A stretch of DNA of 64,000 nt from Zeugodacus cucurbitae. Taxonomy: Eukaryota > Arthropoda > Insecta > Diptera > Tephritidae. The stretch spans positions 5,058,501-5,122,500 of the forward strand of contig NC_071671.1 in NCBI RefSeq assembly GCF_028554725.1, written 5' to 3'. Position 1 is the first letter of the stretch, and each line of letters begins with the position of its first letter. Under the pieces are notes generated by a model that worked only from the letters and a program-made list of their open reading frames with translations, was not told the DNA's origin and searched no databases. Below are positions 42,691 to 55,487 of this stretch, in pieces. The translations under genes and the position numbers were made by a program.

Positions 42691-45571
42691 GTACGACAAA
42701 AAGTGCTGATGTGAGATCAAGCTAAAAACGTGTGAGGAAACCGGTTCTGAAGTGTCAGCGGCAGTACAGAATATTTAGAGTGCTGTGAATATGCTGCGAA
42801 TAATATAAGGCTAAAGATTAGCTCCCTAAAGATCCAACATTCAGCAGCGTCCGTTGAAAATGAAGAATTTGATTGTAAATATTTTATAGATGTTACCATT
42901 GAGCTTAAAAGAGACCATTAATAGCAATGGTCCGACCTAATGAGATAGTGTTCCACATAAGCAAAAGGAAGAATAGGGCGGTTGGAATATAGAACTGTGG
43001 AAGACTTTCCAAGCAGAAGTTTGCTTCAAAAGCGTCCTCCAGATAATAGAAAATATTCTAGGTAATGCAGTTCTAGTATTATAAGGTCCATTGTGTCCAA
43101 ATTTAAAGATCAAGGGGTCATACTGAATAAATGAGCTCGTGATATATGAGCATTGCCGAAGAAAACCGGAGATAGGCAAGCGAATACTTTTGATACAAAT
43201 TTTTACTACCACCAATTTTACCATAAATTTCGATTTAGATGAGTATTTGTAAGAAAGTATAACTAAATAATAAATTCATGAAATAATTTGCAACAGCAAT
43301 TAAATAAAAGACAGAAACATGACTTTTTAATGCAATCATAATGCTTTGACTGATGCTACTTGAAGTCGCTGACTTGTTTCGAAATTCTCCTTCATGCAGC
43401 GACTTCCTGCAAACGTACCTACTACAAGACAATTATTTTTATGACTGCTGTCAAGCGCTGATGACACAACCAACAACATAAAACAAAAAAAAAACACAAA
43501 ACAACAGCTAACCAAAGCGAAATGGCAAATGCGTTTACTCATAATAAGGAAACTAAAAAGCTCACAAGACAAGACACAACAACCAGAAAGAAAGAAACAG
43601 CATCTCAAAATACGCAAAATAAACAGTTACACGACAAAAACGCAGCACAGCGTAACAAATAGCTTAAGAAAGGAGCATGAAGTGCTCGAGTAGCAGTTGG
43701 CAGTTCGAGGTTGCGTATACGCCGTGTACTGTGTAGAACGTATAATGTCTGCGTACCTCAAAACAGCTGTAGTAATATGGAAAACACGAAAATAATGCCG
43801 CACATAAGAACCACGAAACTAACAACATGCTTGAGCGAATGCAACAACAAGCGCATCATAATCATAATAATAATAACAACAACAACAACAGCAGCAAAGA
43901 GAAGTTGGTACGAGTTCGAGCAACGCTTTGGCTGCCACGCAATTTGCATTTGGTAATTATTTGAGCCAATTCGTGAAAGCGGTTCACTGAACGGCTGGCC
44001 ATTTGCTGTTTGGCGTTGCTGTTAGAGTGGCATCTTTTAGTTTTCTATCGCAGTGGTAGCGCCTTTAATTTGTTTGCTGTTTCCTGGTCCACCGCTTATG
44101 TCCGCGCACTAATAATTTTTTAGCGGCGTCGTTGTTGAGGTTCAGGTTTATAAAATTTTATTGCCTAGTAAGCAGATAATTAAGCTTTGTGATGGTCGCA
44201 TTTTTAATCAAATTGAGAGGGCTTTCGAGCAGAATTTGGCGTCTGGTAAATGCAAGAGAGTGGCATATGGAGGAATTTAAGCTTAAATTAGTACAGAAAT
44301 AAATGATTTTTCATAAGTTGCTTGATTTCTAAATAAAATGTGCAGAGTTGCCACCTGTTTAGAAAAATTGTGTACATTAATAAATAAAACTATAGAACAG
44401 ATTCCATTAAAAATGAAACAAGAAGGAAGCTAAAAAAATAAATAAATAATTTGAGTAGGGTTGCCACTATTTTAAACTATTTTTGGCATTTTTCATATTC
44501 TTTAAACATATAATACAAACGTTATTTTTCTTAAATAGTGTTTATTGCTTAGTATTTCCCCCTAATAAAGTGGAGTAACCTCGAAAATGTGTTTAGATTT
44601 TATAATAGGGTTGCCCTTTTCATTAAATTTATTTTTTGATATGCTTTGATAAAAACAAAAAAAAAATATTATACGTCACTGATTTTAATTAATATTTCTA
44701 TACACACTCGAGTGTGCACTTCATAGGAGAGTAAATCTTTTGTTGCTGTTGTTATTAACAAATACCTTCCGGACAAAATCCGACAAAATGAATAAAACTT
44801 GTGTAAAGTGCAATTACCATGTAAATTTTTGTGAATATGCTTTTAATTTTTACCACACAATAACAAACCGGAAAGCGGATGGGAAGTAAAGCTACAATAG
44901 ACCCAGCAAGGATTTGAGATGCGCCACTTTGTTGTTTGTGCAACGCAACTTGCATTTATTAATGGGCGAGTAAATAATGGCAACTACAACTATGCAGTTT
45001 ATTAACAAAGCAAACAACAACAACAATAGTAGCAACAAATAAATTAACAAAAGATATTAACAATGTCGACAACCAAAAACAACAACGTGAAGTGGTGAAC
45101 AGCCCCTAAAGACAAGCCAAGCAATTTCAGCACATTAGCAGTGGCGGCACAACATGTGCAATATGCCACAACAACAACACGACCGGAGCCACCGAAACAC
45201 CCACTCACATACACACGAATATGTATAGTTGCAACATACTCGCTGACATTGTACACATGCATGTATGTATCTCTCGTACATATAAAAGATAATAAGCGGC
45301 AGCTGAATAACAACAAGCTGTAAACAATAATAACAACAAGAACAACACTACTAACTGACAATAATGCAACGAAGAGCTTGTGAAACTTTAGCAATTATGT
45401 TGTTATTCCTGGTAAACACATTTGTGCAACAAACGCACACCAATACACGAACAACGATGCAGCGAACACATGCAGCAGTTCGGTCCAAAAGCGTTTGAGC
45501 TGCCAAAATGTGCGTGTGTGTGTATGCAGAAGAGTCTGTAGGAACCTTAAAAAAATAAAAATATATGCTTG
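42691..45571. other. Gene-less interval with microsatellites
   Basis: An AAT/AAC trinucleotide run lies at 43857-43895. GGTTGCC words recur at 44346 (AGTTGCCACC), 44459 and 44609, echoing the words seen on the other strand around 18.7-20.7 kb. Open frames here are low-complexity and overlapping. Confidence 0.4.
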
Positions 45572-46345
45572 AACATGAGAGCTCAACAGCCTTTGTTATC
45601 GATACTTAATATCAATCCTTCTCTTTATATTCATTTACGAATATCTATACCTCTTCTCCTGTTCTCTCTCTCTCTCACACACACTCTACTTTTCTATCTT
45701 TACCTTATATTGAAAAGGGAGAGCCATTTTCAATCACTATTTCCATATCCATCGATGTAATTTCTTTAGCAATCTTTCTCTCCCGCACTCTCTATCTTTA
45801 AATATAATATTGTGTAGTACAGCAAAAAATCTGTACTTCAACATGAGAGCTCAACACCCTTTACTATCGATAATTAATCTCTATCTTACTATTCTTTTAT
45901 AAATATCTCTATACCTTTTATCCCCCTCTCGTTCACACACACTCTATCGCAATCTCTCTATTTGTCTATCTTTTTCTTTTTCGCTCTCTCTTTTCCAATC
46001 ACATTTTCTGTATCCGTCTATCTAATTTCTTTACCAATCATTTTATCTCTCTGTCTCTCTCTTTTAAATATAATATTGTGTAGTACAACTAAAAATGTGT
46101 ACTTGAACATGAGAGCTCTATACTATTTGCTGTCGATAATTAATCTCTCTCTATCTTTCTCTTTCTATTCTTGTATAAATATCTGTACCTTTTCTCCTGC
46201 TCTTCTCACATACCATATATCTCTCTCTATTTGTATAACTTTATCTTTTTCGCCCTCTCTTTTCCAATCACTATTTCTATATCCGTCTATATAATTTCTT
46301 TACTAACCCTTTTATCTCTCTGTGTCTCTCTCAATCTCTTTAAAA
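45572..46345. repeat. Three-copy pyrimidine-rich tandem repeat (period about 267 bp)
   Basis: AACATGAGAGCTC starts units at 45572, 45840 and 46106. Each unit continues with a TATCGATA- or GTCGATA-type word, CT-rich runs, a TTCCAATCAC or TTCAATCAC word, and (in the first two) TTTAAATATAATATTGTGTAG before the next start. Open frames on + (45962-46294 and 46171-46515) arise from this pyrimidine-rich sequence. Confidence 0.8.
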
Positions 46346-49300
46346 ATATGTGCTCAACACGTCTCGTTTTTGAAGCAAATGTATCAAAACCATTAAATTT
46401 CAAAGGCTTTCCGATCTTTCTCAAACCCGTTATTATAAAAATTCTGTTCCAAATATTTCCTACAACACCTTCTACATCTTTTCGGTCTTATTTATGTACT
46501 TTTAAAACATATTAAACAAGTTTATTTAAGGACACGCGCGCATATTAGTACGTCTGATACATGCTCCTGGGGGTTTTGTAACTTTTTTTGTGATGTTGGG
46601 AATGTTGAACATTATTTTGATTTTTATATCATTTTTATAGCACAAGGAAGAGAAGCCTCAACACAGTGAAAAAAAATATTCAAACATCAAAAAAAAATAT
46701 TTAAATAAAATCAACACGCTTTAGTTAAAGAAAAGCTCAGTTTGTGGTTAAATAATGTAAAATGGAAGCAATTTTTTTTATTTCATATGACAATTCAAAA
46801 ATTTTATGTTATTATTTTTGGATTTTATAAAAGCTATAGTCTCAGAAAATAATATTATTAAACAGTTTCCATCACTACTTCAAATGTATTTTTATTTAAA
46901 ACTATTATTTTCAAAACACATTGCATAATTTTAAGATTTTTGCAGCATATTCTACACTGAAAAGGTATCGGTTACTTTCAAACTTAAGCACAACTTCCGC
47001 ATAATCCATACTTTCATGTATCTTTTTGATGCAGACGCGCTCTGTTGCATCTGTTCTGTCTATTATTTTTTCTTTTTCATCCACAACATTTGCATCCTCT
47101 TATGCTTTTTTTGTCCACCATATGTCCTTTATTCTTTTTATTTTGTGTCTGCTCGTCTCGCTCGTGGCGCTGGCAGCGCAGACTTGCATGTCGCATTATC
47201 GTGCTTAACATAAAACTTGTGTTCTTGTCGCATAATTATATTATTTTGTACGAAATAAATTTCTTCCTTGGAATATGCCAAGAGGCATGAAGCCAGCTAT
47301 TTAAGGTGGTTATAATGTTTGGTTGTAAGTGAAAAACGAAATAAATGCATTTTCGGAGTTCGTTAGTTGGGAAAATGTACTTAAAATTCTGGAATTAGTG
47401 TGCTGAAGTGAAACTGAAGTGAGCATATGTGAGTATATAGAGATGGAGAGTTACCTTTTATTTTCATTTTATATGAAATTATAGTTGGTATTGTACTGCT
47501 CTTCTGTTTTTGAATGTGCATATGGTTTGGTATTCTTAATTAACTTTGTAAAAAGGGTGTCTTCTTTTAAAAATGAGAAGATGAAAGAGGATTAGGAGAA
47601 AGGAGTATGCCAGTATCTTGAACAATTGGCACGAGTGTAGTTTATTGGATATTTGGCGAATCGAAGACAACTAAAATGTTGCTGATTCTAGATCCAATGG
47701 GTCCAGTAATCAGCCTTCAACTTAAAATTGGTCACGAAGAATCATTCTTCTCTTTCCATAAATCAATTTATAGCTCATATGGCATACTTTTTGTCTTCGA
47801 ACTTCGAACCAATCAAATTCTAACAGTTCCAGCGACATGTGAATCAGATAAGAGGCAACTAGAACCACTAAACTGGCAGTAAGCGTCATGCAACCAGGCT
47901 TCTTACTACAATACAAACACTACCGCCAGGAAATGCAACACCTCATACACCATCAGTACACATTTGAACTAAACCCTGACGCGTCTGCGCTGTGGTGGTC
48001 GCCATTCAGCTAAGTCGCAAAGCTCAACGCTTCATCGTAGTCTCTCTCATCACACAAACTCTCGCAAAAAAAAGAAAAGATAAAGAGGTGAAACGAAAAC
48101 GTCTTACAGTCCTTCAGAGGTATGTAAGCTTGTATAACACGCGAACTCTATCTATATTTGCTAACCAATGACTTTAGCTTCGTTTTCGTGTCAAATCACT
48201 TTGGTCATTTTACTCTGTTTGTCTCTCTGTTGGTTTTTGCCATTTTACCCTTTGATCTTTGTGTGCTTGTATGTTGCGAGTGGATAGTGTTTCGTTGGTA
48301 TTGTTTTACGCTCGGTGCCCATAAATCTTCTGTCCATTTTGACATTTCAATTTCAATTTTTGCTGCTTCGCTTACAGAAATGTACTGTGACAAATATACG
48401 AGCTGTTATACAGACTTACATATATACTGCCTACACATTCTTTATTGTTTTCCTTACACATTTCATTTCTGCTCTAAGCAAATATACTCGAACATGTCCT
48501 TCTCGCCTTATTGATCCCGAACTCAAGTTTATTTCCCACTTCAACGCGGAAATCATTGTTTATGTGGGTCTGTGAATGGCTGTTGGTTTTTGTTGCGGGT
48601 TATCACCGCAATTTAAATTCGTACGTTGATTTCTTGAGTTGATTAGAAATCTTTATAATGATAAGAATGTGAGCCGAAATTTGGCAAAACAACATATCTT
48701 GATTTAGTTTTTTATTCTACTGAAGATATATTTGGAATAATTATTTTGTAAAATTTAACTTACGATTCAATATCTTTAAGGATCCATCTTACTCGATCTT
48801 AAATTATTTCGAAATTTAGTCCTTAAAAGCTTAAATTAGGTGTGAAACTAGGCTAAGTCACATTATTAGATTAAGAGCTTCTCTAGAGATCAATCTTTTC
48901 ATAGATTCTTCTTAAGAAACCTATATAAACAAAAGCTATCGACCAATAAAATATATGTGAACTTATTACTTCAATCTTTCTTCTATTGTTAGATTGACCA
49001 AAAATAATTGAAATTTCTAAAAAAACTAGACTCTGACACTCCAATACCGCTGCCTTAAAATCACTTTTCGGGAATTGGTAGTAAAATTTCTCTATGACTT
49101 CATGTAAATATGAAGCGAATACATAAGAAAACAAATGCACAATATTTCACATGCCGCATACGAGTATTTATGACCTAACATCAGCGTAGCCAATATGCAA
49201 ATCTTACAACACCAAAAAAAAAAAAAAAAAAAAAGAGTTGAAGAAACAATTTACTACGACTTGCCCTTACGAATTGGAAGACGATTTACGCAATTTACAA

Positions 49301-50720
49301 TCGGTAAATGGGATCAGTAATGGTTTGGAGCTGGAAAAAAGTCGCGCTGAAAGTCATGTGGCAAACCTTGAGTTCACATGTCCACTGATTGCGACGCTAA
49401 GTCACGGCCTGACAGCCGTGATATGTTGCACCAACTGTGAAGCGGTCAAGAAACTAGTGAAAAACTCGAAAAAAATCAGTTAAAATCGAGCAACAGCAAG
49501 TGGCCATAGCTCTTAGTCAACTGAAACAAGCGTACGCTTTCTACAAACCAGAGCTTTTTATAGGTGCAAAGCTCGTAAGGCAAGCAAAAAGTGGATAGAG
49601 AGTAGTAACAGAAAAGGAGAGTAACTGAAGAGGTGACAAAGCATATGTGAGTTTTGCGCCGCATTTCTTTTTAAGTCATTTCTTTCTACAACAACTGGCG
49701 CAAGAAATCCGCTTCCCGCGCACACGCTTGTTTTTTCTGGCCTGTGAATATACAGTTTTTGCGCCTGATATAGCGCCTAAGAAAGACAGCTGTCCTGTAT
49801 TTAGAAGTTTGAAAAACTCTGGCATAAAGCAGAAAATGAACTTGCTTGCTGTATTGGTTATGGTCGTAAACCTACACTTGGGCGCTATGTATTAATGGAA
49901 TGCCATCTGTCATCGCAACGCTTATGAATCAAAATCAAATAAAGTCGCTGACTTCTGTGAAGGCAAATAGAACAGAGTGCATAGAAAGTGCAAAAACTAT
50001 GAAAGAATGTGGAAAAAACAACAAAACACGGAGTTGTAACAAAGCACAACCGTGGCATTTCACTTGACATTTGAATTTCTCAGCATTGAGCGGCAATATG
50101 ACTTACAGGCCAAGCGGCTTGTTTCCTGCTCGCAAGGCACACAACTGGCAGCGCTTCGCCAAACGAATATCAAAACAGAAAAAAGCGCAAGAATAACAAA
50201 CGTAAAAATGCTATGTAAATATTGGCTGGTCAGCTTTTTGTTTTGTTTATTAATTTTGCCCTTCTTCGGCCATGTAGAGCTCGCCGTCATATGTAATGCT
50301 TGGATACGAGGGACGGTAGATAAGTTTGATAAACGTACTCCACTTTTTTGAGATTCTTTATTACTTTGGGCATTTCTTACCAGTGATGTTGTTATTGTAG
50401 CGATAGCCAAATAATTTTTAGTAGTGCTCCCGAGTTCTCTCAGCCCTTGTACCGTTAAAAGTTCATGGTTACAGTTACATAGGCTTTCACCAGTAAATTT
50501 CCATATAGTAACTAGCAGTAGTCACAAAAACACTTCTTTGGCTTAATAAAGTATAGACTCCACGGCTTAGCTTTGCATAAGTAACTCTGTATTACCTGGA
50601 ATCCTTACTGAGATCACCACCTAGCCTTGTTCTCCAACTTCTAATCTTCGATATCTTCAAACAAAGAAATTTTTTGATCTTCGAAACTAGAGCTCCGGCA
50701 TACTGTAGTATTAATAAAAT
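46346..50720. other. Gene-less interval
   Basis: A run of 21 A lies at 49214-49234. After it, bases 49235-50350 are somewhat less AT-rich and contain several short unrelated frames (49238-49483, 49647-49895, 50052-50351), without splice-linked structure or known motif. Frames at 47016-47290 overlap in three phases. No gene is supported. Confidence 0.4.
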
Positions 50721-51020
50721 CTCTTAACATAATTTACAACGCATTCTAAAGCTTTCCAAAAGCTTTGCAAAAGCTCTTCGGCATACTTCCACACTTTATA
50801 GCGCCATCAAAAATTATAAGGCTCAAAAGGTTCTTCGGTATAATTTAAAGCGCATTCAAAAGCTTTCCAAAATCTCTTAGGCATACTACCACACTTCACA
50901 ACGCTTTCAAACACTAGAAGGTCCAAAAGCTCTTCGGCATAATTTACAGCGCATTCAAAAGCTTTCCAAAAGCTATTCACCGAACTTCCATACTATTTAG
51001 CGCCTTCTAACACTTTAAGT
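50721..51020. repeat. Three-copy ~100-bp tandem repeat built from ~50-bp half units
   Basis: Units start near 50721, 50830 and 50930. Each has a first half with a CTCTTCGGCATAATTTACAG-like start, GCGCATTCAAAAG and CTTTCCAAAA. The second half has a CTCTTCGGCATACTTCCACA-like start, a GCGCC or ACGC word and AAGG(C)TC. The two halves share the CTCTTCGGCATA opening, indicating an older ~50-bp unit later amplified as a dimer. Confidence 0.8.
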
Positions 51021-52540
51021 TCCTCTCAACAGACAGACAACCCTCGTATGCACACACCGAAGCTCATAAAAATACAAAAATATACTCGTACAGTATTGCA
51101 TGTGGCATGTGGCATGTGCCGGTTGATTTTGCATTGCCGCACTGCAGTGTTTGCAAATAAAAGTTCCAAAGTTGTATGTTTTAAGGCGCGTGCAATGCCA
51201 ACTTGTTTGTTGTTGTTTTTGTTTTAGCATATGCATGACGACCCCACAAACTCATACCTAGAGCATATTTATATCAAGCATTTTAGACGTGCAGTCGGTG
51301 GCTTAACATACATACATATACATGAGCACACACACACATATACTGTATATGTGGCAATATGTAAATGCATCAACCACGTCATTGTTTAGCCAAAATGTCC
51401 ACTTCCGCATGATGGAATACCTGCATCCGCTTGTTTTGGCAGCTGACTCTACGGTAGCTTGGTTCACAGGTGAATTTGTCGTTCGGGCATGCAATGTTAT
51501 TGCAACATACTTTTTTGTTTTTAATTTAACATTTTCTACTTTTTTCTTTTTTTGAGAGAGAGCTGAAAAACATCGAAACGTTACTGATTTGTTTTGCGAT
51601 AATTTCCCAGCTAGAAAGTAATCAGTTTTTTCACAAGTATTTATAATGAAATTTCTGGTTGAATTACTTGTGTAAATGTTGTGGAAAATATTTGATAAAA
51701 TTCCAATAAAATGCTAAATTATTCTTCGTGGTTTCGGTGAGTAGGGTGAGCAGGTCGTACTGCAGTGAATTCTCTGCTGAATTTTTTGCTGTTTTTTAAC
51801 TTCAGAACTCATAAAAGACAAATCAAGCTTTAAAGCTGTACAAAAGCTAACGGTTCTGTTAGTAGTCGGTTTCAAAATGAACTATGTTTCTATTCACACA
51901 TTCATACAGCTCTCATTGCACTCTAGAATAGACCACTAGTACTCAGTACATCATCGAGTTGACTTTCTCCAACCATTTCTGACTCTCTACACATATATTT
52001 GGTATCAACAAGCTTCCGGTTTGTAGTTACGAATCCTCTTTCGATCAGTAACTAACGTTAGTTAGCCGTTAGATAACCTTGTATATATTTAAAACCCGTT
52101 TAGTAGTTAAGAACTCAATGGATACGATTATCTAGGCCCCAATGACTTAGGGATCTTTAAATAACAATTTTTTTATACCATTTTTAAACAGATATGGAAT
52201 TATGGGAAGAATAATATCTGTTTTAATGAGATAGATGATCTTCGAGATCTAGTCCATTCTATTAAACATAGGAATTAAGATCTCAATCGACGAATATTCT
52301 TACAAAACAAGGTGGATAAATAATTTATCGAAACATCTTTTCTGAAGGCAATATTTTTTTTGGTGGAAGATTTATAAAACAAGATGAATGATTAAGATCT
52401 ATTAAGTAAAATAAAAACTAGTAACAAAGCAGATGAAATATGCCGAAGCTTTCGCAGAGATCATTCCAAGGTTAACCTTAGTTACCCTTGATGAGATTTA
52501 CAGAAAGAGTTAGGTGGGTTTCAAAATTAAAAAAAAAAAA
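51021..52540. other. Gene-less interval
   Basis: CA and TG microsatellite runs lie near 51325-51340. Otherwise this is unremarkable AT-rich sequence. Open frames 51303-51494 (-) and 51322-51555 (+) overlap each other and match nothing. Confidence 0.45.
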
Positions 52541-53678
52541 ACAAGTTAGGTAAGTAACAAGTAATATTTTATACTCTCGCTATTTATTGCTATATCTTTA
52601 TTAAGAAAACACACAATTTGACCCATATATTCGGCATAAATACATTCACATATTAACCGATTTATAGGCTATTAAGCTCATAGTATTTTTGAAAATCCTA
52701 TAATTAGGTATTCTCATATATTCATATATAAGGGAAGTTATGACCCGATTTTAAGCTTTTCTGGTACAGACACACACTTTTAGAAGAAAAATATTTCCCC
52801 TGAATTAAATTAAGACACCTAAGAGATTTACCGAAATTTTCGGTGAAAAGTGATATCCGGGGCATTGAAAAGTTATAGTCCGATTTCGATAATTTTTTCA
52901 CAAGTGATGCCACAGATCATATACAGTATTTGTGTAAAGTTTTATTTCGCCATCTTCATTGGTACCTTATGTATATATTATAAAGTGAAGGAATAAGATG
53001 GAATTCAAAATTGAGTTATATGGGAAGTTGTCGTGGCTGTGAACCGATTTTGTCCATTTTCCACACGTGTCATCAGGGTGTCAAGAAAATATTATATACC
53101 GAATTTCATTCGAATCGGTTGAGTAGTTCCTGAGATAAGTGGGCGATGCCACGCCCATTTTCCATTTTATAGAAAAAATCTCAGTGCAGCTCCTTCTGCT
53201 ATTATTTTTGTGAAATTTAGTGTTTCTGACGTTTTTCGTTAGTGATTTAACTCACTTTTGGTAATTTTCAACCTAACCTTTGTATGGGAGGTGGGCGTGG
53301 TTATTATCCGATTTTAACCATTTTCATGGTGTGTGGTGGGGTACGTAGGGAACCGACTGCAGACAGTTTGGTTTATATAGCTTTATTGGTTTGCGAGATA
53401 TAGACAAATAACCGATTTGGGGGCGGGGCTACGCCCACTTCCGTGGCAATGGTCCGATTTTGCCCATATTCGAAAGCAACCTCCTCAGAGTGCCAAAGAA
53501 TATGTGTTCCAAGACGGACGGACGGACAGACAGACATCCGGATTTCAACTCCTCCTCCTGATCATTTTGATATATACAACCCTATATCTAACTCGTTTAG
53601 TTTTATAACTTACAAACAACCGTTATGTGAACAAAACTATAATACTCTCTTGGCAACTTTTGTTGCGAGAGTATAAAA
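52541..53678 (+). mobile_element. Family A repeat, copy 5
   Basis: It begins ACAAGTTAGGTAAG. The terminal hairpin seen in copy 4 is lost, but TTTTATACTCTCGC follows at 52567. It ends GTTGCGAGAGTATAAAA at 53678. The interior is colinear with copy 4, including the GTGGGCGATGCCACGCCC block, GGAGGTGGGCGTGG and GACGGACAGACAGACATCC. It is diverged and has no coding frame. Confidence 0.85.
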
Positions 53679-55130
53679 ATAAAGTAATTTTAACTAAGTC
53701 TCTCATCATCTTCATATTTGAAATACGAGCACATATGAGACGGTTCTCTGCTTGAGACGATAAAAATGTCCTCTTCAAAAAAAAAAATCCTGGAACTTAG
53801 AGATGCTACTTAGAACAAGTCGTGCGCATCACTTTAAAATAAAAAAGGTTTTGACCTTACTGATTGTAATTTTAGAAATCCATATACATTTAGTCAACAT
53901 ATTATGAAGAATATCAACTATCATTTGAATAAGATGAAAAAAATCAAATCAAATTAGATATAATAAAGGGCAAAAGAAACCACAGAAGTCTACATATCAA
54001 GAGAAGCATCAAGGAGGACAAAGCAGCAAGTTGTACAGCCAACCAAGGAACATGCTATCGCAGTCAATTTAATAGAGTAAAGCAGTGAAAGGCAACGGAA
54101 AAGCAAATAACGGGAAATCAAAGTGTAAACGTAATGGAAAACTGGGTGTGAAAATCACTGGCCACTTACATTTCCGCGAATATCACACGAGCTAGCAAAT
54201 AAACAAACAAAAATAATCAACAAATACAAAAAAACGACAAATGTACAGCAGGAAGCGGCCACTCAATACACAAACACAAACAACCAAACATACATACGAA
54301 ACACAGCACTCAAAAGCATTTGGCGCTTGGCATACGGCGTTACATTTCATTCACTTACGTTTATTAAAAAATTCCACAAAACAAATAAGAAATAGCACAA
54401 AAAAGAAAGTATAGTACACAACAACAAAAAACACGGAAGTGTGGCAGCAAAACTGCAGAGAAACCAACAACAGCAAGTGTAACTAACACCATGTGGGTGT
54501 AAGTAATAAACACATATGTGTTGCTTTTTGTTGTTGTTGTTGTTACACAGTTGCATCAAATAAATTGACTAAATTGTTGTAATAGAAACAAATCTCACAA
54601 GCAACACATGCATACATTTGTACTGACATATGTTTGTAGGTTTTGGTGTTTGCAACATTTCCAATCAACCGCAGATTCACTTTGGGGAAACAGTTCGAGA
54701 TCGCTACAGATGTTTTCATGCGACTGTTGCACACCAGTATACACATATTTGCAAATAGTTGTGCATGGTGTTAGGTCAGCTTGCAATATTTAATTACAAA
54801 ATGCATTGCAAAAACGAAATAATAATTCCGAAATGGTTGATAGTTTCCAAAGGCGTGTGGACAAAGTGAGATTTTTGAAAATGAAATTCGAAATTTTCCG
54901 TCAAATTCCGACAAATGTAATTGAAGTGGTAATAAAGCTTAAGCTTAAATCAAACTTGAGCCTTGAGTTGATTTTGATATGCACTTTTATTGATGAAAAA
55001 ATAGTTCCAAAAAAAAATTAATTTAAAATTTTGGAGAGGTCTTATTTTCCATAAAGATATCGTACGAAGACTCAACGTCATTCTGCTTAAAGCATGTGTC
55101 ATATAAATCTGTTCTGCCGCTGGATCCTTT
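53679..55130. other. Gene-less interval
   Basis: ACAAACA-rich low-complexity sequence lies at 54190-54300, and a TTGTTG run lies at 54528-54543. Open frames at 54347-54786 overlap on both strands and have no motif. Confidence 0.45.
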
Positions 55131-55487
55131 TGGCCCAAAGTAAATCTCAAAAAGTCAAGAGAACTCTTCGACCTCAGTAAGGGTAATCTTTCGCTAGTCA
55201 TAAGAGTTCCAAGTAACCATTGTCCCATCGGGATTCGCACTGTCAAACTAAACATTTTACCGGATGCTAGTTGCGAAAGCTGCTTGGAGGGGGATGAGAA
55301 AGAATCTGCACAACATTTACTTATGGAATCCCCCGCCTTTCCGAGATCTAGGCAAAAGTTCCTTGGATCTCACTTTTCTGGGCATCCTCGCGAATTGACA
55401 CTTTTTTGGCATCACAAAAGATTGTCCCTAATAGTCTAAGTGGGTTTCATTTTAGGGAACATTCTTCGAACCTTACCTAACCTAAAT
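55131..55487 (+). mobile_element. Non-LTR retrotransposon 3'-terminal fragment (RNase H-like/zinc-knuckle end)
   Basis: From about 55137 to 55425 a + strand frame reads a KSRELFDLSKGNLSLVIRV segment, HCPIGIRTVKLNIL, a CESCLEGDEKESAQHLLMES segment (Cys-X2-Cys ... His-X3 pattern) and a PAFPRSRQKFLGSHF segment, ending with a stop. This resembles the C-terminal end of jockey/R1/I-type elements. The 3' tail has TTACCTAACCTAA, a common LINE tail in flies. Upstream reverse transcriptase is absent, so it is a dead 5'-truncated copy. The clade is not resolved. Confidence 0.7.

Noticed and set aside
49238..49483. 81-codon frame after a 21-base A run, with four cysteines
   Set aside because: It starts with TTG rather than ATG, has no acceptor site before it, and matches no family I know. 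The cysteine spacing is not that of an OBP. The A run alone does not make a retrocopy case.
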